In this document: positions 32,888 to 38,555 of the stretch, piece after piece
How the letters are laid out: the number at the start of each line of letters is the position of its first letter
How positions within the stretch are numbered: the first letter of the stretch is position 1
From: CAZHTS01 sp964535315
GTDB lineage: Bacteria > Chloroflexota > Anaerolineae > Anaerolineales > Anaerolineaceae
Assembly: GCA_964535315.1 (NCBI GenBank)
Contig: CAZHTS010000046.1
Coordinates: 1 to 38,555, forward strand
DNA length: 38,555 bases
Direction of reading: 5' to 3'
The notes under the pieces: generated by a model
Seen by the model: the letters and a program-made list of their open reading frames with translations, nothing else
What the model was told of the DNA's origin: nothing
The model's database searches: none
Translations under genes and position numbers: made by a program

Positions 32888-33892
32888 ATGCGTACTCTAC
32901 CCTGGTGGCTACCCGCATTATTCTTTGTTGGCGTGATCGGGCTGGTCTCCGCGCTGGGACTCTGGCTGGCACCCACAGCATTGGCCGAACCGCCAGCTCT
33001 CGCGCAACCCGGTTGGAGCATCATCCGCCCCCCAAACGACGTTGAGGCTCTGGTCATCCAGGACGGCTGGTTGTGGGCCGGCGGCAAGGACGGTGTGGTG
33101 GCTATCGACCGCCGCAGCGGAGCAGTGGTCAAAACGCTGGCCTGTGACCCGCCGCTGACCTACGTTCAGGCATTGCTGTTAGACCCAAACAAAACATTAT
33201 GGATCGGCAGCGCCACCGGCCTCAACCGCTATGACGGCAAAAACTGCCAGGCGGCAAGCGAAGGTCTGCCCGACTCGCGGGTAAACGCCCTTTACCAGGA
33301 TCGCGCCGGGCGGTTGTGGGTCGGAACATGGGGCGGGGCCGCCGTACGAGAAGCCAACACCTGGCGGGTAATGACCGCCGCCCGGGATGGCCTGGCCAGC
33401 GATATGGTCAACGTTATCTTCGAAGACCGTGACGGCGCACTGTGGTTTGGTTCTTATGTGGCGCCCGCCGGTGGGGTCAGCGTCTGCAAAGCAGGCAGTT
33501 GCCGGGTCTTTTCGACCGCCAATGGCCTGCCGCACAACAACGTCACTGCCCTGATCCAGGCCCAGGATGGCACGGTGTGGGCCGGCACGGGACTGTTGGA
33601 TCGCGGCGGGGCAGCGCAGTTCGAGCTTGCCGCTTCCGGCTGGCGCATCCGTCGCGTGCTCACCCGCACCGACGGTCTGGCGGGCGAGAAGGTGCGCTCC
33701 ATTTTTCAGGAGCGCAGTGGCATTTTGTGGTTCGGCTCAGAATACGATGGCCTGGCTCGCCTGAGTGGGCAAGACTGGCAGGTATTTAAAGAGGGCCTCT
33801 CCGATCCAGAGATCAAAGCCATCCTGCAAGACGCCGATGGCGATTTGTGGCTGGGTACCCGCGACGGAATCACCCACATTCAAGGAAATTAA
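32888..33892 (+). CDS. Secreted single seven-bladed beta-propeller (Reg_prop repeats)
   Basis: Protein of 334 aa with a signal peptide or signal anchor (residues 5–32; probable cleavage after ALA in PTALAEPP). The rest is built of seven repeats each with an [LV]Wx[AG] hallmark: LWAGG, LWIGS, LWVGT, LWFGS, VWAGT, LWFGS, LWLGT, followed by G-(V/I/L)-type turns. These are two-component regulator propeller (Reg_prop) repeats, usually found as paired propellers in the sensor part of hybrid kinases. Here there is one propeller, no membrane-spanning kinase and no output domain. Four cysteines occur outside the membrane. The start is 3 bases after the iron ATPase stop, so it is co-transcribed with the importer. 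It may sense or bind the ligand or bring it to the lipoprotein (inference). Confidence 0.85.
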   Translation: MRTLPWWLPALFFVGVIGLVSALGLWLAPTALAEPPALAQPGWSIIRPPNDVEALVIQDGWLWAGGKDGVVAIDRRSGAVVKTLACDPPLTYVQALLLDPNKTLWIGSATGLNRYDGKNCQAASEGLPDSRVNALYQDRAGRLWVGTWGGAAVREANTWRVMTAARDGLASDMVNVIFEDRDGALWFGSYVAPAGGVSVCKAGSCRVFSTANGLPHNNVTALIQAQDGTVWAGTGLLDRGGAAQFELAASGWRIRRVLTRTDGLAGEKVRSIFQERSGILWFGSEYDGLARLSGQDWQVFKEGLSDPEIKAILQDADGDLWLGTRDGITHIQGN

Positions 33893-33905
33893 AAACCTCA
33901 CTGCG

Positions 33906-33922
33906 CCGAACGGCGGGTTCGG
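33906..33922 (+). terminator. Possible weak terminator hairpin
   Basis: A 6-bp stem (CCGAAC/GTTCGG) with a 5-base loop, 13 bases after the propeller stop, followed by TTATATAAT rather than a T-run. It may end the iron operon partially. The following TATAAT (33926–33931) could be a -10 for the next gene. Confidence 0.35.
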
Positions 33923-33925
33923 TTA

Positions 33926-33931
33926 TATAAT
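33926..33931 (+). promoter_or_regulatory. -10-like box before the membrane protease-like gene
   Basis: Perfect TATAAT; predicted start near 33938, leader of about 53 bases to ATG 33991. No -35 match at 16–18 bases, where the hairpin lies instead. Confidence 0.35.
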
Positions 33932-33990
33932 GATAAAAAGCAACGAATGCTGATACGACCTGATCAACAGGCCAGGAAGGGGATGGTGCT

Positions 33991-36066
33991 ATGAATTTTC
34001 AGGAAGCTGAAGGACACTACCAGAGGTTACGCCAACAACTGGCCGCCGGTCAGATTACCTCGCAGCAGTTTGCCGCCGCAATGCCCGGTTTGCGGGTGCA
34101 GGACGGCTGGGGCAACTGGTGGCAGATTAACGGTGCAGACGGCAACTGGCTACGCTGGAATGGGGCCGGGTGGGAAATAGCCGCCCCCCCTCATCGGCTC
34201 GCCGCCTCACCGGCCCCCGTACAGGCACCGCCTTCCGTACAACCGCTGCCCCCCGCCGCACCGGCTGCATTCAGTCAGCCTTCCCCGACGCCGCCCCAAC
34301 CGCAGCCATTCCCCCCCTCCCAGGTCGCTGCGCCCATCCCCCCCACACCGGCGCCCATCCAGCCTCCCCAACCCCCCATGCCCACACCCCCTCCTGCTTC
34401 CAGAAGCCAGGCTGCGCCGCAAACGTTGGCGCAGCTACTGGTGCTGTTACTCAAAGGAATGGTCAAAAACTGGGTGCTCAAACTGATCATGGCGGGTGGG
34501 GTGGCACTTTTTACCCTGATCCTGCACACTTACTTGCTGGTTGGGCCCAACGAGGGCTTTGGCTCCGGGACGAGCAAGGTGCTGGATTCGTTGCTGGCGC
34601 TGCGCGACCGGGTGGTCACCGGTACACTGGTTTGGACGCTGGCCGCCATGCTGATCTCGACCTTCTTTGGACGCCTGTTTCAAATTGGGCCGGCCAAAAC
34701 AATTCAAAATATCGTCTCAACCCCGGCCTGGGTGGTTAAATCGCTCAAAGATAGTGGGGCCGCCGGGGCAGCATTGCTGTTGGGCCTTGGAGCGGTGACG
34801 CTCTTATGCGGCGTACTGATTGGAAACGTCTTCATTGGCCTATCGTTGGCGCTGCTCGCACTGGGAGCGCTGATTTCCCAGCAGCAGAGTTTCATAGGAG
34901 TGGTTGCGCGCCTGAGTTGGTCCGACAGCCAACGATTATTCAAGCCCAAACACCCGCGCCCGTTTGAAATGACCTGGGTCGGAGCCGGGCTGACTGGCGC
35001 CACTGTCGGGCTGTTTGGCGCCACTTTCTTAACCTTTGGCGCCGGCGTGCTCAACCTGCCGGCCCTGGCCACCTACTGCGGCTGCGCCAGCGCCCTGTTA
35101 TTGCTGGTGGCCATGGTCGCTTCTATCTTCATCCGGCGCGGCCATCCCAGCGCGGGTGTCACCCTGCTGGTGCTTGCCGTTATCATCACCCTGGCCCTGA
35201 CCGCCACCCCCGTGCTGGCTGACGACGGCGGCTGGCAAGAATCAGGCGGCACATTGGCCGGCTGGCTGCAAAGCCAGGGCGCCATTCTGGCGGTCGCCCT
35301 GGGTCTGCCACCCGCTTTCGGCACCCTCCTGGGAGCATTGTTGGGCAGCAGTATCGCCACCCTGCTTCCACCCGACCTGATCAACCAGATCATCACCCAG
35401 GGGTTGACCACTACCCAGATGGCGGACCTGCGCAGCCGGATGAACGACATCATTACGCAAAAGATCAAAGACGGGTTCTATGTCCGGAATTCGGGCATCC
35501 CGTCTAAAGTCTGGAACAACACGTTGGGCTGGGTGTGGAATGAAAAAATCGGCAATTACAAGGGTGGGCAATGCGGTGAGTTTGGCGATTGGGGTGCGCA
35601 GTGGTCGCGCGACGCGGTCAAGTCCATTTTCGGCAACGACACCATCATCACCGACATTACCGCCTATCGTAACCCGTGGGTCAATCACCGCGCCACCCGC
35701 ATTATCCTGCCCAACGGCGACCGGGTCATCCTGGACTATTGGGAAAGCATGCCCGCCGGTGAGGCCAAGATTTACCCGGAAAGCGAATGGATCAAACGCT
35801 ATCAAGAAAAATTGGGGGGCTCGCCCACCATCCAACGCTCCGCAGACGAAATATTCCTGGAGCAAAGCATTCGGGCGCACGGCAAGGAAAAGGGACTTCA
35901 GATTTTCCGCCGCTCCTATCGCAACAACCCGGGCAAAGCCGAAATCATGATTAAAAGCTATGAAAAGGACCCCTGGTTCAACCCGAACCCGCCTAAACCT
36001 ATGCCCATACCAGATCTGAGAAATCTGAATGGGCGCGGGCCCTCGATAGGAGGCCACCGATGGTAA
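33991..36066 (+). CDS. Polytopic membrane protein with C-terminal Cys-His-Asp (transglutaminase/papain-like) domain
   Basis: Protein of 691 aa. Residues 1–66: a small domain with an AGQITSQQFAAA helix and the GWGNWWQI ... WLRWNGAGWE block, a WW-rich module known from Chloroflexi signalling proteins. Residues 67–140: proline/alanine linker. Residues 150–465: about eight hydrophobic segments. Residues 480–640: soluble domain containing GGQCGEFGDW (C528), NHRATRI (H566) and VILDYW (D582). Order and spacing resemble the Cys-His-Asp triad of transglutaminase-like or papain-like enzymes, so a protease, amidase or transamidase is possible; I do not recognise the exact family. A glycine/proline tail follows. 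ATG 33991 has an AAGGGG-type site. The gene overlaps the FHA gene by 7 bases (ATGGTAA), so the two proteins are probably made together. Confidence 0.75.
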   Translation: MNFQEAEGHYQRLRQQLAAGQITSQQFAAAMPGLRVQDGWGNWWQINGADGNWLRWNGAGWEIAAPPHRLAASPAPVQAPPSVQPLPPAAPAAFSQPSPTPPQPQPFPPSQVAAPIPPTPAPIQPPQPPMPTPPPASRSQAAPQTLAQLLVLLLKGMVKNWVLKLIMAGGVALFTLILHTYLLVGPNEGFGSGTSKVLDSLLALRDRVVTGTLVWTLAAMLISTFFGRLFQIGPAKTIQNIVSTPAWVVKSLKDSGAAGAALLLGLGAVTLLCGVLIGNVFIGLSLALLALGALISQQQSFIGVVARLSWSDSQRLFKPKHPRPFEMTWVGAGLTGATVGLFGATFLTFGAGVLNLPALATYCGCASALLLLVAMVASIFIRRGHPSAGVTLLVLAVIITLALTATPVLADDGGWQESGGTLAGWLQSQGAILAVALGLPPAFGTLLGALLGSSIATLLPPDLINQIITQGLTTTQMADLRSRMNDIITQKIKDGFYVRNSGIPSKVWNNTLGWVWNEKIGNYKGGQCGEFGDWGAQWSRDAVKSIFGNDTIITDITAYRNPWVNHRATRIILPNGDRVILDYWESMPAGEAKIYPESEWIKRYQEKLGGSPTIQRSADEIFLEQSIRAHGKEKGLQIFRRSYRNNPGKAEIMIKSYEKDPWFNPNPPKPMPIPDLRNLNGRGPSIGGHRW

Positions 36067-36842
36067 TCGCACAGCACAATAAAACACAAACGGAGATTGA
36101 GCAGCGCGCGGCCGAGATGACGCGCGGCCCATTGGATCCCAACAAGACTGTGACCGAACTGTTTGGGCCGCTGGAAGATTGGACGTTGCAGCTGGGCCCG
36201 TACCGGCTGGTGTATTTTCCCTTTAACCAACGTTGGTTCTACTTCGATATCATCCATGAAAGCTGGGAAGATACCGGCTATGGGCCGGGTGAAGCGCTCT
36301 TCCTGCTCGACGGCGACGAAGTCGTTATCCAAAAATTATCTGAGGCAGAGGCCCCTGCAACACCGCCAGAAGCCGAGGAAGAAAAACCGCCAGTTGCCGC
36401 TGTCCCGCCGCCACCGCCGCCGGCAGCGACGCCTCTGCCGCCGGCCCCGCCGCCCGTCGTTGCCCGCGAAGAGGCCACCTACGTCGCCCCACCTCCGGCC
36501 CCCCTGTCAGCGCTAGACGAGCCCACCTACATTCCGGCGCAGGCGCCCGCCTGGAAAGCCACCCTGTGCAATGGCCCGCACGCCGGCGAGAGCTTTACCC
36601 TGGGAGAGCAGACCCGTTTGGGACGCAGCGCCGACAACGACATCTGCCTGGAAGACGCCAAGGCCTCGCGCCACCACGCCCTCATCCAGCACGAGGGTAA
36701 CAGCTACGTCGTCAGCGACCTGGGCAGCAGCAATGGCACCCTGCTGAACGGTGAACGCCTGCAACAGCCGGCCATCCTGAAAGATACGGATACGATCCAG
36801 ATCGGCGACACGCGCCTGGAGGTTAACGAAAAACCAGGTTAA
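36060..36842 (+). CDS. FHA-domain protein with aromatic N-terminal domain
   Basis: Cytoplasmic protein of 260 aa. Residues 25–95 form a compact aromatic domain (NQRWFYFDIIHESWEDTGYG). Residues 97–160 are a proline/glutamate/alanine linker carrying two similar motifs, EATYVAP and EPTYIPA. Residues 165–258 are a forkhead-associated domain with all phosphothreonine-binding residues: GRS near 190, ASRHHA and GSSNGT. FHA domains bind phosphothreonine peptides made by Ser/Thr kinases; the two threonines in the linker could be such targets and bind in cis or between subunits (inference). No Ser/Thr kinase or phosphatase lies in the window. The start overlaps the membrane-protein stop, so the FHA protein may report or control that partner. 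Confidence 0.88.
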   Translation: MVIAQHNKTQTEIEQRAAEMTRGPLDPNKTVTELFGPLEDWTLQLGPYRLVYFPFNQRWFYFDIIHESWEDTGYGPGEALFLLDGDEVVIQKLSEAEAPATPPEAEEEKPPVAAVPPPPPPAATPLPPAPPPVVAREEATYVAPPPAPLSALDEPTYIPAQAPAWKATLCNGPHAGESFTLGEQTRLGRSADNDICLEDAKASRHHALIQHEGNSYVVSDLGSSNGTLLNGERLQQPAILKDTDTIQIGDTRLEVNEKPG

Positions 36843-37092
36843 AAAACTGTTCAATCCTTTGCCTGAGTAACCTGACACTGCATCAACTCTTCCACCCATA
36901 ACGAAGCTCAGGAATGTTTTGAATCCTGTGGCGGCAAAAATTGGACCGGCCTGGAGATAACCACGACGGGGCCGCCTGTGAAATGCTCCCCTGAACAGGC
37001 ACAGACCCCATGAAAATATCTCACGGGCATTCACCCCTTCTCCGCGCCCTCCGCGCCTCCCCCCCGCCCTGTCGACTTTGAAAACTGACATT

Positions 37093-37122
37093 CTCCGATT
37101 AATCCTGTCCACTTAACCGGAG
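37093..37122. repeat. Imperfect 10-bp inverted repeat
   Basis: CTCCGATTAA and TTAACCGGAG match at nine of ten positions as an inverted repeat around a 10-base loop (TCCTGTCCAC) that contains the shared intergenic string. It could be a cruciform or folded RNA of a small interspersed repeat. Confidence 0.4.
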
Positions 37123-37161
37123 GAGGGTCATCATAATATATCCGTTTGGCGGGGCGGGTGG

Positions 37162-37190
37162 TGGACAGGGCCGGGGGTTTGTGCTTTAAT
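37162..37190 (+). promoter_or_regulatory. Extended -10 promoter of the pentapeptide-repeat gene
   Basis: TGGACA at 37162–37167, a 17-base spacer ending in TGC (extended -10), then TTTAAT at 37185–37190. The predicted start near 37197 lies about 26 bases before the ATG, with GGAGG in the leader. Confidence 0.6.
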
Positions 37191-37222
37191 CGAGGGTATG
37201 TCAGGTGTGGAGGGTGAGGGTC

Positions 37223-38555
37223 ATGGGGCTTAAGGATGGGTTGAAGGAATTAGATGCTGTTGTAAAGAAGGTTGGAGATTTTTTTGAGCGCTGGGAGCGA
37301 TTGGTCGGGCTGGGCGTCCTGGCTGTGCTGGTAATGGGGGCGGTGGCATGGGGGGTGTTTTATTTTGGGTTCGGGTATGTGTATTGGGCTGAGTGGACGC
37401 AGTTGGGGGATTATTATGATGCGCGGGGGGAGTTCCACGCGGGTAAGACGATATGGGAGTGGTTTGAGTTGTTGGTGATCCCGGTGGTGCTGGCGGTGGG
37501 GGCATGGTGGTTGAATCATGCGGAGCGTAAGGCGGAGCGGGAGGCGGTTGAGCGGAGGGCCGAAACAGAGAAAGCGCTGGCGAAGGATCAACAGCGGGAA
37601 GAGGCGATGCAGCGGTATTTTAGCGAGGTGATGGATTTGCTGTTACATGAAGGGCTGAGCGCCTCAGCGGAGGGGGCGGAGGTGCGGGTGGTGGCCAGGA
37701 CGAAGACGCTTTCGGTACTGCCGAGGCTGGATGGGGAGCGCAAAGGAGCGGTGGTTAAATTTCTGTATGAGGCGAGGGTAATTGAGGGGGAGGAGCCGAT
37801 TGTCCGAATTCATGGATCTTCCCTTGAAGGGGCCAGCCTGGAGAAGGCTCACCTGGCGGGGGCAAATCTGATGGGGGCCAAACTGGAGGGGGCTAATCTG
37901 GAGGGGGCCTACCTGGAGAAGACCAACCTGGCGAAGGCCTGGCTGACGAGAGCCAACCTGGCGGGAACCAACCTGAGGAGGGCCAACCTGAAGGGGGCCT
38001 ACCTGGTGGAGGCCGACCTGGCGGGGGTTAACCTGAGGAGAGCCAAGCTGATAGATGCCAAGCTGATGGGGGCCAAATTGGAGAAGGCCGACCTGACAGG
38101 GGCCAAGCTGGCGTTGGCCAACCTGGCGGGGGCAAATCTGATGGGGGCCGACCTGCTGGAGGCGAACCTGGAGGATGCTTACCTGGAAAAAGCCAATCTT
38201 GTAGGGAGCAATCTGGCAAGGGCCAAGATGGTGGGAACTTACCTGGGTGGTGCTTACCTGTGGTCTGCCAGACTGGCGGGAGCCGACTTGATAATGAGCA
38301 GACTGGAGGGTGCCGACCTGAGGATGGCCAGCCTGGAGAGGGCCAACCTGACGAAGACCAGATTGGAGGGGGCCGACTTGATGAGCGCCAACCTGGAGAA
38401 GGCCAACTTGGAGGAGGCAAACCTGGCGGGAGCCGACCTGAGGGGGGCAAATCTGGCGGAGGCCGACCTGGCGGGAGCCGACCTGAGGGAGGCGAACCTG
38501 GAGGGTGCTTGCCTGGAAAAAGCCAATCTTGTAGGGAGCAATCTGGCGAGGGCCA
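37223..38555 (+). CDS. Membrane-anchored pentapeptide-repeat protein (partial, runs off window)
   Basis: Reading from ATG 37223 (GGAGG 9 bases upstream) the frame is open to the window edge, 444 codons without a stop. Residues 1–25 are charged; hydrophobic segments lie at about 27–52 and 84–100; a charged helix (HAERKAEREAVERRAETEKA) and a conserved linker follow, with LLLHEGL, VRVVARTKTLSVLPRLDGERKGAVVKFLYEA near residues 140–188. This N-terminal arrangement matches a family common in cyanobacteria and some Chloroflexi. From about residue 200 it is entirely A[DN]LxxA-type pentapeptides, over 45 of them, which form a quadrilateral beta helix. Function of the family is not established. Codons are strongly G-rich (GGG, GAG, GCG, CTG), unlike upstream genes. 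The C-terminus is missing from this window. Confidence 0.85.
   Translation, partial: MGLKDGLKELDAVVKKVGDFFERWERLVGLGVLAVLVMGAVAWGVFYFGFGYVYWAEWTQLGDYYDARGEFHAGKTIWEWFELLVIPVVLAVGAWWLNHAERKAEREAVERRAETEKALAKDQQREEAMQRYFSEVMDLLLHEGLSASAEGAEVRVVARTKTLSVLPRLDGERKGAVVKFLYEARVIEGEEPIVRIHGSSLEGASLEKAHLAGANLMGAKLEGANLEGAYLEKTNLAKAWLTRANLAGTNLRRANLKGAYLVEADLAGVNLRRAKLIDAKLMGAKLEKADLTGAKLALANLAGANLMGADLLEANLEDAYLEKANLVGSNLARAKMVGTYLGGAYLWSARLAGADLIMSRLEGADLRMASLERANLTKTRLEGADLMSANLEKANLEEANLAGADLRGANLAEADLAGADLREANLEGACLEKANLVGSNLARA
38161..38555 (+). repeat. 330-bp direct duplication inside the pentapeptide array
   Basis: The stretch 38161–38225 recurs at 38491–38555 with only four differences seen (GAT/GGT, TAC/TGC, GCA/GCG). 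The offset is 330 bases, exactly 22 pentapeptides. High DNA identity against varied repeats elsewhere points to a recent unequal exchange. The second copy is cut by the window end. Confidence 0.7.

Larger units (their letters stand above)
36843..37222. other. Intergenic region of 380 bases
   Basis: No convincing gene. It holds a tandem 9-bp repeat (CTCCGCGCC twice, 37040–37057), an imperfect hairpin at 37093–37122, a promoter at 37162–37190 and a copy of AATCCTGTCCA (37101–37111) shared with the udk–phzF gap. A minus-strand open frame here is continuous with the FHA gene shadow and is not credible. No T-rich terminator is evident behind the FHA gene. Confidence 0.6.

Noticed and set aside
36513..37112. 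Minus-strand frame of about 200 codons spanning the FHA gene end and the gap
   Set aside because: Half lies opposite the FHA domain and the rest is low-complexity; no motif or ribosome site.
37800..38555. Regular repetition that could suggest a CRISPR array
   Set aside because: The period is 15 bases, continuous and in frame, coding for A[DN]LxxA pentapeptides; there are no spacers.
1..38555. tRNA, rRNA, insertion sequence, prophage or restriction/defence genes
   Set aside because: I looked through gaps and protein motifs and found no cloverleaf-like segments, transposases, integrases or known defence families.

Overview
The window reads as a dense, GC-rich bacterial chromosome segment. By eye most genes are GC-rich with GCC/GGC/CTG codons. 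The gene families point to the phylum Chloroflexota, most likely an Anaerolineae-type lineage: a CHAD protein, DUF5680, large LAL/MalT-type regulators, MoxR–DUF58–DUF4129, PAS/GAF-rich sensors, FHA proteins with proline-rich linkers, and N-terminal WW-rich domains. This is inference from family content, not a taxonomic test. I saw no rRNA, tRNA, insertion sequence, phage gene or CRISPR array.

Layout. (1) 29–3411, plus strand: a CHAD-domain protein translationally coupled to a metallophosphoesterase, then a coiled-coil/zinc-ribbon protein with its own sigma-70-like promoter, then a DUF5680 protein. (2) 3419–4727, minus strand: a small HD-GYP protein and an orphan membrane-anchored protein of lower GC. 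(3) 4969–6492, plus strand: a GT-C (PMT/ArnT-like) glycosyltransferase. (4) 6480–11897, minus strand: a zinc-ribbon protein, a flavodoxin, a DUF4386-like membrane protein and a MalT-type LuxR regulator, with a perfect inverted repeat placed like an activator site upstream of the membrane-protein gene. (5) 12022–19995, plus strand: an apparent single operon with a SAM hydrolase (DUF62), a complete ECF importer (double ATPase, S component, T component), and then MoxR–DUF58–DUF4129. (6) 20008–29393, minus strand: udk and an M20 peptidase; a PhzF protein; and an overlapping operon of a kinase-less REC/PAS/GAF sensor, a LytS-type 5TM histidine kinase and a GNAT acetyltransferase. (7) 29576–33892, plus strand: an iron-type ABC importer (lipoprotein, fused permease, ATPase) whose last gene is a secreted single seven-bladed beta-propeller. 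(8) 33991–36842, plus strand: a polytopic membrane protein with a C-terminal Cys-His-Asp, transglutaminase/papain-like domain, overlapping the gene of an FHA protein. (9) 37223 to the window edge: a membrane-anchored pentapeptide-repeat protein, cut by the window end, with markedly G-rich codon use.

The best candidates for undescribed biology are three. The SAM hydrolase–ECF operon suggests an importer for a SAM/methionine-related compound, with hairpins flanking the S-component gene. The 33991–36842 pair suggests a membrane protease/transamidase with a phosphothreonine-sensing partner. The iron operon carries a stand-alone propeller and a divergent promoter region with a perfect palindrome. 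All functions are predictions from motifs read by eye; no database search was possible.
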